DNA of 64,000 nucleotides from Bryoerythrophyllum caledonicum (GCA_963971425.1 OZ020515.1:11672291-11736290); one strand, 5' to 3'. Shown: positions 47,357 to 63,608, counted from the stretch's first letter. The notes: generated from the sequence alone by a model not told the origin. Made by a program: numbers and translations.

Positions 47357-47910
47357 TCTGTATTTCAAATCTTACATTCTCTTTCTCCACTAGAAGGACT
47401 TTTAAGAAAACTCTATTATTATTTTTCATTTTATTACGCAAATTCTTGTCACAAAAAACTATTGGTGATTGGACACTTTGTGGTTTTAGTTTGTTTTTCC
47501 TAACAATGTCTTACTATGATACGACATTCTAGTATCATGATATCATTTAACCCTTTAGGACCTAACCACCATATACTGGTCGTTTGGGCACATTAACCCT
47601 ATAGCTACTTTTGGATTTTGAATAGATGCTTACTTGGGAGGAATCATTACTGTACATTTAGAGCTTGGAATGTGCTTTGAGTTTCTGACTCTCTCACTCG
47701 TATATGATTTAAATTCAATTCCTGATTTTTCACTTGTCAACTCTGATTTACTATGTTACTGACAAATTGCACATTGCATGTAAAATGATTGACAGTAAGC
47801 TTTAGTTATGAGTCTAGATTAACAACAGTCGATGACAGATTCAACGTCCGTTTTCTTATTGCGAAATCCATGTTTTGCTGCTGTGACTGTGATGTTTAAG
47901 GTAGCATTAT

Positions 47911-50316
47911 CTACCGAGAAACCTCAACTCGACGTGCGATGGTGAGAAGAGCTCTGCCATTGTTGCACACGAGACAATGCGCCAACCGAAAGAGTAAGTA
48001 CAGGCTTGGGTTGTTGATTACATCTTCTCCACTGCAGACATCAACAACCACCGGTGCCGTGACCGAATGATACCTCACAAACGCATATTCCATATTGACC
48101 ACCATGATTTTAATAAAATTCTCCAGAGAATAATTGTGGGTGAGATTGGAAGCAGAGAAGACCAATGTGGCACAGTACCTTCTGGTGGCCAATGGAGACG
48201 AGGCTTTGAGGAGGGACTCGGCTAGCAGGGATTGAATATAACAATTAAAGATGTTTGAGTGGATAGAGTGCATCAAATCCGTCATTTTCAGTGCTTCCTG
48301 CCACATTCCACCGAAAAGGATGTCAATTCATGCGCCCTTCAACAATTTCTTCTATGAGAGCTAATTAGCAGGCTTGTGAGCTTCAACAATTAATGACCAG
48401 GTCATTGTGTCATACTAAACTACTGCTACACATTTATGAACTTTATGTGGAAACTTCAATCAGAAACACACCTGTAGGTCGGAGTATTTAACTATCGGAG
48501 CCTCTTGTGTACCGGGATTTGATACGAGTCCCTTAAGTTCTGTCCCTGCGTAGGAAAGAAATGTGCATAATCGATCTCACTGGAATGTTAGTGATCTTAC
48601 CAAAAGATTTTGGAATGTTGGAAGGACTTTAGGAATGTGGGAGTACCTAAGACTTTCTCGCAGATTTCTACAGAAAGCCAACAATCGTCGTCCGCAGCTG
48701 ATTTCTTCTCGTGTTGTGTCTCTTTGCTCATGAATGGAAAATCCTGACCTGGTTCCAGACGCCTCCCATTCAGATGACGCTCGTTCATCAGCTTCCACTG
48801 TGCCTGCGACATGTCACGATTCGTCTCCAGTATGCGTTTCGTCATTCTCTGAATCTCGTCGGGTATTCCTGTTGCGTTTGGATCATCCTTTCCATCACCT
48901 GCAGCGCCATCCTCTACCTGGAAGATATGCCCAGGAACACTGACTATTATCAGGTTTCGTGCAAAATCATGGCCATATGAAGGAGCAGGAGTACACAGGT
49001 GAAGAAGATATATGGAGATTAGACCCGGGGTAAGACCAGCTGAACAGCCGACTAATTCCTTACATTTGTCAATGAATCCGGTGGGATGCTACGAATGCTC
49101 CACAAGCGGTCCAAGAATCTTTTCTCTGCATTTGACTTCTCAGTAATTTTCCTATCAAAGTATTGTCGCCGCTCAACGTGCTTGTCGATCCATGAACTGT
49201 CCTTCTTGTTCTCCATCCACCTCAGTAACATTTCTTTCGCAGCAGGGATAGAGGAGCGTACTGCATCTGTTTATTAGAAAAAACCATCAAATAAGTGTCT
49301 CCGATTGATTAGGTCAAATCCAGGTGCAGAACCATCAATCATATTATGACTCTTCAACCTCAGAAGGACAGCAATTTCAGTTATTGGAATTTCGTACCTT
49401 CAAGTGAGCTGACCGCTTTTCTCGGTTTTCTACGCACTGGTTGCGTGACGCGTTCCAACTTCTTCTTCTGAACAGCTGCTGCTTTAGATTTACGAGCCTG
49501 GGTCTCAGCAATGCTGGCATCACGAGAGATGCTTGAAAGCCCCTGCACGACACACCATCTGCACTTTATGTGCCAGAGAATCTTGTCTACAACCAACATA
49601 AGGCGTGCATTGAATTTCTAATGTCACCAGCGTGCAAAAAAGAGTGAGAGATCACCTTAGGGTGTGCAGACGACTTGGAAATGCTGCGCGCTGATCGAGC
49701 TTCGTCCAAGATCGCGTCGATGGATTTTGACACCTCGGACAAATCGGACTCATGAACATGAACGTCTGCACATCATCGATCAAGGCATCAAATGCAAGCA
49801 TCGACCCAATTAATGAGCTGGAAACAAAGCATCCCCATCTCCTTCCCACCTAAACCCTAACAGACCACACAAGAACAGGCCAGAAGCTCACCTGAATCTG
49901 GAGATTCCGGATCTGGCTCCTGACTCGACTTATTCCTGAGACACAGGCATCACAAACTCAAATCACTCGCGCTTCATTCCAATACAAACATTTTGCTTAC
50001 AAGCACTCGGTGTGGTGTTTCATTTTACTAAAAATCGTGACTTGAACTGAATACAAGCAAGCTCACCGATGATTCACAAATTTGATAGAAGCAACGATCT
50101 GCTGAACCTCATACTCTTCCTTGGCATACGTGGCTTGCAACCGGGCTAATGTATTACCCAGCACTTCAATCAGCTGCATACAAAAAAATAAATATGAAAA
50201 CTATCTTCCTGCAACAAGCAACTAGAATGGAAAGTTCCTGTGCAAGGAAAAACCTACATGAGTGATTTTCTTACCTGTACCAAGGCTGAATCAGAGTCCT
50301 CCATAGAGAACTCCAT
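47911..50316 (-). CDS. TEDC2: Probable TEDC2 homolog (tubulin delta/epsilon complex)
   Basis: Nine exons on the minus strand (50316-50275, 50173-50067, 49935-49892, 49765-49656, 49542-49398, 49266-49064, 48917-48647, 48545-48472, 48297-47911) join in frame to 460 aa. Human TEDC2, as I recall it, has a similar length and the same order of blocks. They are an N-terminal coiled coil, a 'DL.E......ALDEA..AR.I.K' helix (here DLSEVSKSIDAILDEARSAR), an 'SSLW'/'FL' block (SSWIDKH...KRFLDRLWS), a 'VYSS.QEL' line (VKYSDLQEALK) and a C-terminal 'L.....H.L....G..LLTI.R' helix (NNGRALLTIARR). TEDC1/TEDC2 bind delta- and epsilon-tubulin and are needed for stable triplet centrioles. The match is from memory of a poorly conserved family. 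The splice model is strong; the name is moderately secure. Confidence 0.6.
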
Positions 50317-50871
50317 GATCGCTGTAATGGCCAGTATGTCAAAGGAAAGTTATGTTCGATTATACGGCCGTTTCTCGGCAGAAGTTCAGCTGAAGTCTTG
50401 GCTTTGTCCCAACCAGACAGTTTGGAAACGTCTCTTTTAACCACATGCACTCCAACAGAAGTAGTTAAGTTGACAACTTGGTTGTTACGCTTGCTTTCAG
50501 GCCTTGTCATGCTACAAATTGGCAGCACAAACAGCTGTCAATATCGATTGGCTGGCCAAGATTGTCGAAACGCACGCCATCTGTGAGGTTGAATGTTGTT
50601 GCAAGGAATCATGATGGCATCCACAGCTGGTTTTGGAATTTAGGTTTTCGTATCTTGGTATGACCATGAAGAGCCCTGGTGTTCTCCATGGGCGCCGAAG
50701 AGAAACTTCACACAATGAGGAGCCTCTGCACTTACCAAGACTCATCAGATATAGTTCGTGTCCTGGCACAATTTCCTGACGAAGTAGCAGTAAGATATGC
50801 ACCTCTGGAAGTGGTGCAATATAACGATGGGCTCATAGTTTGCAGGAGGTGAATATCAGCAGTTACCCAGC
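50317..50871. promoter_or_regulatory. Shared TEDC2-ABCG intergenic region
   Basis: About 555 bp separate two divergent start codons. A possible 5' UTR intron acceptor (CCATTACAG, minus strand, near 50322) lies just before the TEDC2 ATG. No TATA box or other clear motif stands out, and the ORFs inside are not supported as genes. Confidence 0.4.
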
Positions 50872-53800
50872 ATGGCAGAGCCGCCCCCACGGAAGGCAAA
50901 AGTGCCGCGCAGAAAAGAGTTGGAAGAAGGTCGCAAATCCTTGGAGGAAGCCACAGCAGCACGGCGAAGGAGGGACAGCGAGCTCTTCGAAGCTGCACAA
51001 CGTTCCAAATTCGAGGCTGAGAACAGGCAGGGTTCAGAAAAGCCAAGTTCCGAGTTCGATTTCGATGGATTGTCATCATCTCCTGACGCCGTGGGCATCA
51101 ACGGCCTAAGCTCCGCAACCAGATACTTCGAACCTGAAAGCTCCAGCAAACGTCCGCGGCGGACGTCGTCACGGCGGTCAATAATCGAGGAGGGACGGAA
51201 GCGCTCAAACATGGAAGAGGAACGCAACGATTTCGAGGAAGAACGTCACAATGTGGCATTCGGAGCATTTGCGCAGGAACGCAGGAGTCCAAAAGCTAGG
51301 GTTTCACGTCCAGAGGAATCGCACAAAATCATACAAGTAGAAGAGGCTGCACACGTGAAACCATCGCCGAAGCTGTACCTGCAATTCAGAGACCTCACCT
51401 ACACTGTGGTCAAACAACGATCGCGATGGCAGCGGTTCAAGGCAGCAGCCCGGAACGCTTCGCGCCCGCAGTACAAGCCGCTCTGCCTACTAAACGGAAT
51501 CTCCGGGGAGGCCCGAGACGGGGAAATCCTCGCCATCATGGGCCCGAGCGGCTCTGGAAAATCGACGCTCATCGACGCACTCGCGCAGCGCATCGACGCC
51601 GTGACCGGCACCATGACACTCAACGGCCACCACTTCACCGAGCGCCTGCTGCGCAACATCTCCGCCTACGTGATGCAGGCATGAATCCCTCACACTGCTT
51701 TTCCGCGAAGAAGCTTACGCTAAACCTAAACATGAATTCGTCGTACAGGACGATCTCCTCTACCCGATGCTGACCGTCAAAGAGACGCTCATGTTCTCCG
51801 CCTGCTTCCGCCTCCCGCCATCGCAGCCGAGAGCCACGAAAGCCGCCAGAGTGAACAGCCTCCTGGAGCAACTCGGCCTGCAGCGCGTCGCGGACACGAT
51901 CATCGGCGATGAAGGCCACCGCGGCGTCTCGGGCGGCGAGCGGCGCCGCGTCTCGATCGGCATCGACATCATCCACGACCCCCTCATCCTGTTCCTCGAC
52001 GAGCCGACCTCGGGGCTCGACTCCACCAGCGCCTACCTCGTGGTAAAGCACGCTGCCTTCCTCCCCCTCCCCCCGTCAAAACCTAACGTGAGCTCCTCCC
52101 CACGCAGGTGCGCACGCTCCAGAAAATAGCGCAGACAGGGAGCTTAGTCATCCTCTCGATCCACCAGCCGAGCTACCGCATCATGCACCTGTTCGACCAC
52201 CTGATCATCGTCGCGTTCGGGGAAAAAGTCTACGGCGGCCGCCCAGCGGACCTCAACGGCTTCTTCGAGGACTTCCAGCGCCCGGTGCCGAAGCACGCGA
52301 GTAGCACCGAGCACGCGCTGGACCTCATCCAGGAGCTCCACGCCTCGCGCGACGGCATCGCGCCGCTCGTCCAGTTCTGCCGCGCCTGGAAAACGGAGGC
52401 GGAGGTTGGAGAATTCAGCGGCGCCATTTGGCCGATCACTGCAACGTCTGCGACGGTGTGCACGTTCGCGAATCCGTGGTGGGCGGAGGTCGCGGTGCTG
52501 GTGCGGCGGTCGCTGAAGAACATCCAGCGCACGCCCGAGCTCTTCCTCATGCGCTTGGCCACCGTCGTCGTCACGGGCTTCATACTTGCCACCATCTTCT
52601 GGAACCTTGATACGACGCCGCTGGGCGTTCAGGTGCGTCACTTGATTTCCGTCCTCGTCGTCACTGGATTTCTGTCGCCGCCGTCACTAGATTTTCCGTC
52701 GCCTTCGTCACGAATTTTCGTCGTCTTCGTCACTGACTTCCGTCGCCTTCGTCACTAATTCCCTTCGTCTTCGTCACTGGATTTTCGTCGTCTTCGTCAC
52801 TGATTTCCGTCGTCTTTGTCACTGGATTTCTGTTGTTGTCTTCCCAGTGGTTCTTTGCTTCACCTCTTTCACATCACCTTTAATGGTAGGGGGTTAATCT
52901 TTCTCTTTCACTTTGACTACCATCATCTTACGATTCATGTAGTCAAAATTCACAAAAAAATTATCACATCGTCTCATTCTCTGGTTACATTCTCAAAAGG
53001 TTTATCTTGGTAATTTTTAATCAATGAGGTAGAGATTCCTCCTAAATATTTTGGTCTTTTAGGGGTTAAGGTAGGACGACCAATAACCGACTGGCGACTT
53101 GATACTGCTGCTTTCTATACCCTTATTCGATTTTGGCTAGAAAATGTAGCATGTCTTTACATGAATTACGCATCGAGCAGTGAATTTACAAGTGATGAGC
53201 TAACTTGCAACATTTCTTCCTTAAGATCTAGGAAGTGTGTAGAAGAGAGCGATATTGGGTAATTGGTCGGTTTTGGATTGTTCTACCTTGTGTGAAGATT
53301 GCAAATGGGTGGGAGCGTGGGTTTTAGGGTCCAATGGAAATTGTTCTCCATTTTTCATTGTATGACAACTCATGTAAGTTTATGAGATTGGGAATGGTTG
53401 GGAATGGGCAATTTGCTTCAAAGGAAATGAAATTCAACTCTTCTTCTCCACGGAGGTAAAGAATGCTCATTCTCAATCATATAAGAATAGGTCTCTTATT
53501 TTCCATGAAAAAGCACCCCCCTTCTTCGAAAATTGAAAGGTGTTGTACCTAGTGATATTGCAAACGCTTACATTTGAAGCATATCATCATACTTGTAATA
53601 GTAAATTAAGATACAAATTTTCTAATTTTGTTCAATACCAATTTTCTATTACAACATTTTTTCAATGGAGACATATTACAGTAGAGTCTGTTGGTCTTAA
53701 GCTAGAAATAACAAAGAGTTGTCATAGCAATGATTTGTGTTTCCAATCAACGAGGAGGTTTTCACATTCAAAAAAACGTTGCATGAGGTAGTTTTGTTGT

Positions 53801-55228
53801 TGAATATTTTTAGACTTTGCTTAGTATTTTTGGGAAGAATCTTATAAATGAAATGTCCAAAAACCATACCAATGCCTTATGAACATAATAGACATGTCCA
53901 GAAACTGTCTTGAAATTTGATGAGACATTAATGGGGTCTATTGGTTTTCATAATAAAACAAAAAAAAATTGTAGCCTATGAAGATTATGGATGTCACTTT
54001 GACCACATGAAAGTTGTTTGAAGTTACATTCTTTTAGTTCGGAAAAATACGTGTGTCATGTGAAAAACAAATCCTGACATTCTCATTTTTAGCAGTAGAA
54101 GAACTCTGGTCTCCAAAGGAGGCCGACGTGAATGAAGGTGTTTGTTCATTCCCCCTCTAATTCTCATTTTTGATCTTCTAGAAGATGAATGGAGAATTTA
54201 AATGAGAATGGTGAGATTAGTTTCCACATGATACGCAGAGATGCATTCTCTGAAACAAAATAACGTTGTTTATCATTGATTCTACAACATTCAAGATAAT
54301 ATGAGGCATATTCCATTCATATATTTATACAAAAATAGTTGTATCAAATTTATATAGTTAAGAAAAAATTTAACAAATTCATATATGTATTGGTATAATA
54401 TAAATTGGGTGAGCTAAATTTATGGTTGTGCTACAGGAACGACTTGGATTTTTTGCATTTGCAATGTCAACAACATACTATACATGTGCAGATGCATTGC
54501 CGGTTTTTCTCCAGGAAAGATATATCTTTATGAGAGAAACTACAACCAATGCTTATCGAAAGTCATCGTATGTTCTTGGAAATGCAATTATATATGTACC
54601 ATTTCTTGCGGTGTTATCAATAGCCTATACAATTATTATATGGTGGGCAGTGGGGTTGGCTGGTGGAGGTTTTGGTTTTGGTTTTTTCTTCCTTATTGTA
54701 TGGGCATCCTTTTGGGCAGGAAATTCTTTTGTAACATTATTATCAGCTATCATGCCCAACGTAATGGTTGGATATACAATTACAGTGGCAATGCTTGCAT
54801 ATTTTCTTTTATTAAGTGGGTTTTTTATTTCAAGACTACGCATACCTTGGTATTGGAGATGGTTCCATTATATATCAATCATCAAATATCCATATGAAGC
54901 TGTTCTACTTAATGAATTTGGAAAATCAAAATCTTGTTTTGAAATTGGACGAGAATTATTTCATGGTACTCCATTGGCTAGCTTAGATGATCATGTCATA
55001 GATAGCATACTTGGTTACATCCGATCAATGCCCGCATTAAGTCAAACCCCATATGCACAATTACATTCTAAATCATGTATTTTGACAGGACATGATGTCT
55101 TATCGAACAAAGGAATTGTAGAGTTGAATAAGTGGAAATGTTTAGCTATAACAATAGCATTTGGATTTGTATTCCGCTATGCATTTTACATGGTTATTCG
55201 AATAAATGGAAAAAACAAAAGAACTTGA
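50872..55228 (+). CDS. ABCG (WBC) half-size ABC transporter
   Basis: Four exons (50872-51678, 51749-52042, 52108-52632, 54437-55228) join in frame to 805 aa. Visible are Walker [10 protein letters not shown] (residues 224-232), signature VSGGE (329-333), Walker [12 protein letters not shown] (350-360) and a C-terminal six-helix membrane domain, the nucleotide-binding-first order of ABCG half-transporters. The [20 protein letters not shown] line is typical of the plant group that includes ABCG2/6/16/20, which export suberin, cutin or pollen-wall precursors at the plasma membrane. The N-terminus has an extra charged, Glu/Arg-rich region of about 150 residues. Intron 1 appears to be GC-AG, of 70 bp. 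Exons 1-3 are GC-rich with G/C-ending codons, while exon 4 is strikingly AT-rich. Intron 3 (1,804 bp) holds a minisatellite, a family B end and a SINE fragment. The substrate is not deducible. Confidence 0.9.
52640..52840 (+). repeat. CGTC-rich minisatellite in ABCG intron 3
   Basis: Seven or eight units of about 27-28 bp of the form GATTTTCGTCGTCTTCGTCACTG begin within ten bases of the exon 3 donor. The units shift from GC-rich to AT-richer toward the right. Confidence 0.75.
53040..53065. repeat. Solo family B terminus in ABCG intron 3
   Basis: The sequence reads GGTCTTTTAGGGG followed by TTAA (53066-53069), a right-hand family B end. No convincing partner end was found to its left. A second solo end, TTAA (47547-47550) then CCCTTTAGGACC, lies just outside TEDC2 on its 3' side. 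Confidence 0.45.
54091..54159 (-). mobile_element. Strongly 5'-truncated SINE (copy S3)
   Basis: The last 69 bp of the S1 3' body (GAATGAACAAACACC..., GGCCTCC) lie on the minus strand, flanked by a perfect 12-bp direct repeat ATTCTCATTTTT (54079-54090 and 54160-54171). It lies in intron 3 of the ABCG gene, antisense to it. Confidence 0.75.
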
Positions 55229-58532
<3,304 letters not shown>

Positions 58533-59886
58533 AGTACCTGAGTGAATGAGCACAGCAGGCTTTTGTGTAGATCAATATGAGTGGCTTTACTTAGGGTAGT
58601 TTTCTTGAGTTTCTCTTCTAGTTTTTGAAAGGGCAAGAGCGTTTTGTATGCATCGTCGAGAGCAACCTCGTTCTGGGTAAAGAGAAGCACCGTCTTCTAT
58701 GAAGTTGGACAAGTTTTGACACGGAAAATACTCACTTGATATGTGAATTCTGTGATGGATTAGTTATTGAATGATATAATTTGGCCTTCCACTGTGCTTT
58801 TTCTCAGAAAATTTCCAAACTACCTACATTATTTTGAGTTGTATTGCAACTCTTGACCAAAAGAGAAGCATGCTCTATGATATAACTTTGACCAAACGGG
58901 TTGGAAGATTATCGTATCTGAAGGAAAAAAGGGGGCTGTCTCACCACCTTAGATAAGTAAGTGGTTTTTAATTTTCACTTTTCTTCTTGCATGTGATGGC
59001 TTGGAAGAATGTTGATGTAAATCAACTTGTGACCTTTAAATCTTAGTAATGAAAATGAGGCATATTTTTGGTTGTTTGATGTTGAGTGTATTTTTTCTGC
59101 TCTTTACTCCAAAATGCCATTGAGGCAATGGATAATGTACAAGCAGCACATGGATATGAGATATAAAAGGTATAAAATATCCTTTTTGATAATCATCGTT
59201 TGCAATTTTGGTATCGTTTTATTTGTTTAGGGCCTCTGATGAATTTTATGCTTTGCGGCCAAAGACCCCTGCCGTAGGGGTCTGGCTATGATCCTCTGTC
59301 GCAAAGTTGGGAGGCCTAGGCGTCCTTAGCATAGGGATCTCACCACGAGGGGTTCTCGGGTACCTCTCCTTCCTCCGCTTTAGAAGAGGCCTATTGAGCG
59401 GATCAACATATATCTAGCCAAAGGTGAATTAAGCTGTCAAGTGGTGGACATCAAACTCACCATGCAATTCAGGGTGGCGTTGAATCGAATTCAGGGTCTG
59501 GTGAACATTATAGCAATTAGAACATCCATCCAATTAGTGTTGTGGAGGATGGTAAATGGAGTTCTTGAAAATAGTTTGGAACAACTGTTGAAAAAGAGAG
59601 CAGCAGAATAAGGTATATTGAGGTTACATATGCTTGCATGCTATTTTTACTACATCTAGGGGAGAATTTTCAAAAGTTGTTGGGCCTATAATTGCAAACC
59701 GGATAATGCTGCACTCTTTGGTTGTTCACTTAAATCCCTCGCAATTGAAGAGTTTAATGCCGCGAATGAATTGATCCAAAAGTCACAAGCACTCACAATT
59801 CATCGAGAGGTCTATGAAGAAGCATCGGCATGCCAATGACCTAGCGTTCCGATACCATGACCGATTCCGTCCAAATGGCATTTTAA
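58533..59886. other. 3' flank of threonine synthase and AT-rich spacer
   Basis: No supported gene. A GC-richer patch at about 59230-59410 (CCCCTGCCGTAGGGGTCTGG) has short inverted repeats of unknown origin. Confidence 0.45.
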
Positions 59887-60798
59887 CCCCTAAAAATCCT
59901 TGAAAGCCAGAACGGCTTTTTGCTATTTCGGGCATCCTAGATGAAGGGATTAAAAATAATATTTTTTCCTAAGCAATTTTTTCCACAAGCACCTTGTAGT
60001 ATAGAGAAGACCCTGTAAAATCTAAGTCAAATTCCAATTTTTGAAGTTTAAAATGCAAATTTTCGTTTTTGAGCCCAAATCGGGCAGAAAAAAAAGTTTT
60101 TATTTTCAACTTTTTTTTTAATTTGTTTTTAGAGAATTGGTTAATAATTAAATTCCTATTGAGATTCCCAAGTGACCCAAGTTCAAGCTTTCACCAATTT
60201 CACAAGGGCAACCTCCAAAAATTACGAGGCTAAGCTTCATAGATTTCTGTAATTTTCCAATATTTTCTTTCAAAATTTGTCAAAATTAGAGATTTAGGAA
60301 TTTTTCAAACTTGTTTATTCCTATAATTAAAAAACTTGTAGAGGTACCTTCTCACCGTTCGTTTTTTCCAAAAACTAAATACGATTGACGAAATCTGTGT
60401 TTTTTCGAATCATTGTTTTTATACCTTCTTCTGGAAAACAAATTGCATGATGGTTCAAAAAGCCAAATGAGTCTCTAAAATTTTGCACGGGTGTACTTAA
60501 CTTGGTTATCTACATGGAAAAAAATATGAGAAACTTTTTTGCACAAAGTAGACTATGTCTTCCAAACAATGCCCAAAAAAAAACTTGCACCAACTTTGAA
60601 TGTTACGATCTCACAAATGGTGCAGATCCAACGGTTGAAATTTTATATGGTAGTATTGATAGTAGGTAGGTTTGAGATCCTACGGTTGCAACCACAAAAA
60701 GACATTGAAAAATTTGAGCATACCTCAATTTCAACATGGTGGTAGAAAATCGCAGTTTTCGGTTTTGGAAGTCCCAAAAACGCTTGGATTTTTAGGGG
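59887..60798. mobile_element. Family B TTAA-flanked element, copy B2
   Basis: This 912-bp element is flanked by TTAA (59883-59886, 60799-60802), with a perfect 13-bp inverted repeat CCCCTAAAAATCC. Both ends share the AAAATCC variant instead of AAAGGACC, so it belongs to a separate subfamily rather than being a decayed B1. It is AT-rich and has no coding sequence. Confidence 0.75.
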
Positions 60799-60802
60799 TT
60801 AA

Positions 60803-62456
60803 TTGGGGCTATCGTAGACTTGTGCATTCAAAAGCTAATGGGTTCTTTTTGTGCAAAACAATCCAAATGACAATGAAGAGTGATTTAGGTGATTTAGAAC
60901 TCTATTGAAAAGTGAATGATTATGCACCTATCCTAATTATTCACCTCTTTAGTAAAGATGCGTATTTCACCTCATGAAACTCCACATCCGTGCATCACTA
61001 CCCAAAAAATTTGACTACTTTCACTGGGTTGGACCAAACAATTAATTAGGATACCATCCAATGGGGTATCACATACACCCTACTTTGTCAACAATGCACT
61101 AATTTGTTATCCACATGTGTACCACGGAGGAGGATATTTAAACCGTGTTACTTAAAAATTGCAACAACCTAAAAATCTTCCAGTTGTAGTAGGATACAAA
61201 CTATAATTTTTGACTTTTGATATTTTATTTTGGATCACAATTAAATGCATTGGCCTTGTGCATAATTTTTTTAGCTCAGCCTGAACAAAAACTATAACTC
61301 CGACACCTTGACCATCTTGAATTTTGAAACTCACAAGGCGATCATAAGGTGTCATCCTTGAAGAGTTGGAATTCTAGATTTTAACTATAACATTGTGGGT
61401 TCCAATCTCCAAGAGGGCCAAGAATGCCTCCCAATAGAAGAATTCAATTTATATTTCTTATTTTTGTAAATTCTATTCTCAACCACAATACATTTTAACA
61501 TTATCTATAAGAGAGAGAACATGTGAACCTCTTTTATTCAAAGTACAAAATTTCTTGCAAAAATCTATTGATGGCTAAAGTAGTATACCCTCCAAAGTCC
61601 ACAATTTATTTTACCAATATACGGTACATCTAAACACTATAATCTATTCCATCAACCGTTGTGCAAATTTTCAACAAAGTGAAAGTCATGGTTTGAGTCC
61701 AATTTTGTAAGGTTGGATACTAAACCTAGGCCTGGGTACAAATCGTGGTTTCTAACTTTTGAATTTTTGTTTTTCCGACCACAATAACTCAAGGTAGTTA
61801 AAAAGTTAAAACATGTACATTTTGAAGTTCACATATTGTGAAAGTTTTTTAACCAAAAATTGTACAACAAGTCGACTTTGAAATGCACGTGTATTGAGTC
61901 ATTTCCATTCCTTGTTTAAATAAATTACCTCGGTTGCATAACCAAACAATATGGGACAATGACTACACTTACGCAGTTTCATATTTAAACCTGGTTTTTT
62001 TTATACCAATTTGCAGATTCAAATTAAAAGTGATATACAATGATGACATCATTTTTCATTAAATTATACATGTTGATGTCAACCATAATTACAATAAATA
62101 CACATAAATCAAATTCAGGCTATGGCATTTTTACCTTTCTAAAAATAGTCTATGGTAATAGGGGGCTTTTCATTCAAAAAGCCCTCACGAAATATCAACT
62201 TTTCAGCTCTCTTTTTCTACTCACCACTCATATACGAGCATTTCTTCAAAAACATCTATTGTCATAGTTTGTTGAATTTCAAATGAATCATTAGAAGCTT
62301 TCAAGATGGGGCCAAATTAAAAACCAATGGGAAAATACACTTGATAGTTCGGATGCACAAATGAAATTTTCATTTAATCTATATGTTGTTTAAATATATA
62401 ATTTATTTATAGCTTTAGTATTAAAAAATATATATATATTATCATTGGAAAGTATC
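60803..62456. other. AT-rich intergenic DNA
   Basis: No gene, repeat end or RNA is supported. Only chance ORFs are present. Confidence 0.5.
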
Positions 62457-62460
62457 TTAA

Positions 62461-63604
62461 CCCCTAAAGTTCCTTGACAATTTCTGTCCAAAACTAGCCC
62501 AAAGCTGCCATAGTCAAACATGGCCGCAATAATCACATTTTTTAGAAGAATTCTCAACTTTTAACCATAAGATCTAAAACTAGAGTCATGTATAATAATC
62601 CTGTAAAATTTTAGTTGCAATCCACTGCACGGATGTGAAGATTATAGTGTTTGAAGTGCAAGAAGTAGTTTTTTTTCCCTCTTGCCCGACAAAGGCAGCT
62701 CACTTTGACTAAGCATATCTTCTAGTTTTTATAGTACATTGTGTTGGAAACCATTACCAATGTAAAGTATATGATGTTAGCTAAGTGTGCAAAATTTGAG
62801 GTCATTTCGAGGGGTACATCATACTCAAATAAATACTTTAGTGAAAGGGGGTATTAAACAATGCAAATGACTACAAATGAAGTGAGAAATTATTTGCTAA
62901 ATATGAAATTACAAGTTTAGAAATCCTTACGGTTGAAATGCGGAATTTTAGAGATTTTTTTCTTCTAAAACGGGTAAAATCTCTAATTTTAATGAATTTA
63001 TTGAATTATTCAAATATTATAGGCGAGGGCAGGGCTTCAAAATGGGGACCCTTCAAGAAATGAAGGGCCACGTCATTCACCCACTCCCCTGTATGGGACC
63101 CACGCAACTCCTCGGGGGTGGCCCGCCACTGCAAGGCGGCATTTTTATTTTTATTTATTTATTTTTTCCCTTCACACGTGCCATCTCTTTCAGTACCCGG
63201 GCCCCGCCATAGCCCCTACCATGCACCACTTTATGCTATTTAAAAAAAAATCTATTTATCCTTTTTCTTGGAATTTGTGGGGTCTTCCTTTCCACTATTC
63301 TTCCCCTTGATTTGGGCTGCCCCACCCTCCTTCCACCCTTTGTGCCCCTACTTACTGCCCCTCTTTCACACTTGTGTCTCATTGGTTCCCAGGGGTGCCC
63401 AGGCTACCCATCCTCCTCATTTTTGACAATAGGTGGTACTAACTTTCAAACTGTAAATCCAATTTTTTTTAAAAAATACCTCCACGAAGCTCTTATCAGG
63501 GCCGATCTATAATAAAAGTTTTTAAAAAAAGGATTTTTTTTCGAATTTTAGGAACCTGCCCAAAATGTGAAATCCCCCCGAAGGAGACTCTGGTCCTTTA
63601 GGGG
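62461..63604. mobile_element. Family B TTAA-flanked element, copy B3
   Basis: This 1,144-bp element is flanked by TTAA (62457-62460, 63605-63608), with ends CCCCTAAAGTTCC and CCCCTAAAGGACC. The left and right thirds align with B1. The middle (about 63020-63420) is an unrelated GC-richer stretch with CCCCTACTTACTGCCCC-like text, possibly a nested insertion or picked-up DNA. There is no coding sequence. Confidence 0.8.
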
Positions 63605-63608
63605 TTAA

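Noticed and set aside
51399-52641. Large minus-strand ORFs opposite the ABCG and threonine synthase exons
   Set aside because: They are shadows produced by GC-rich codon use on the plus strand and have no family features.
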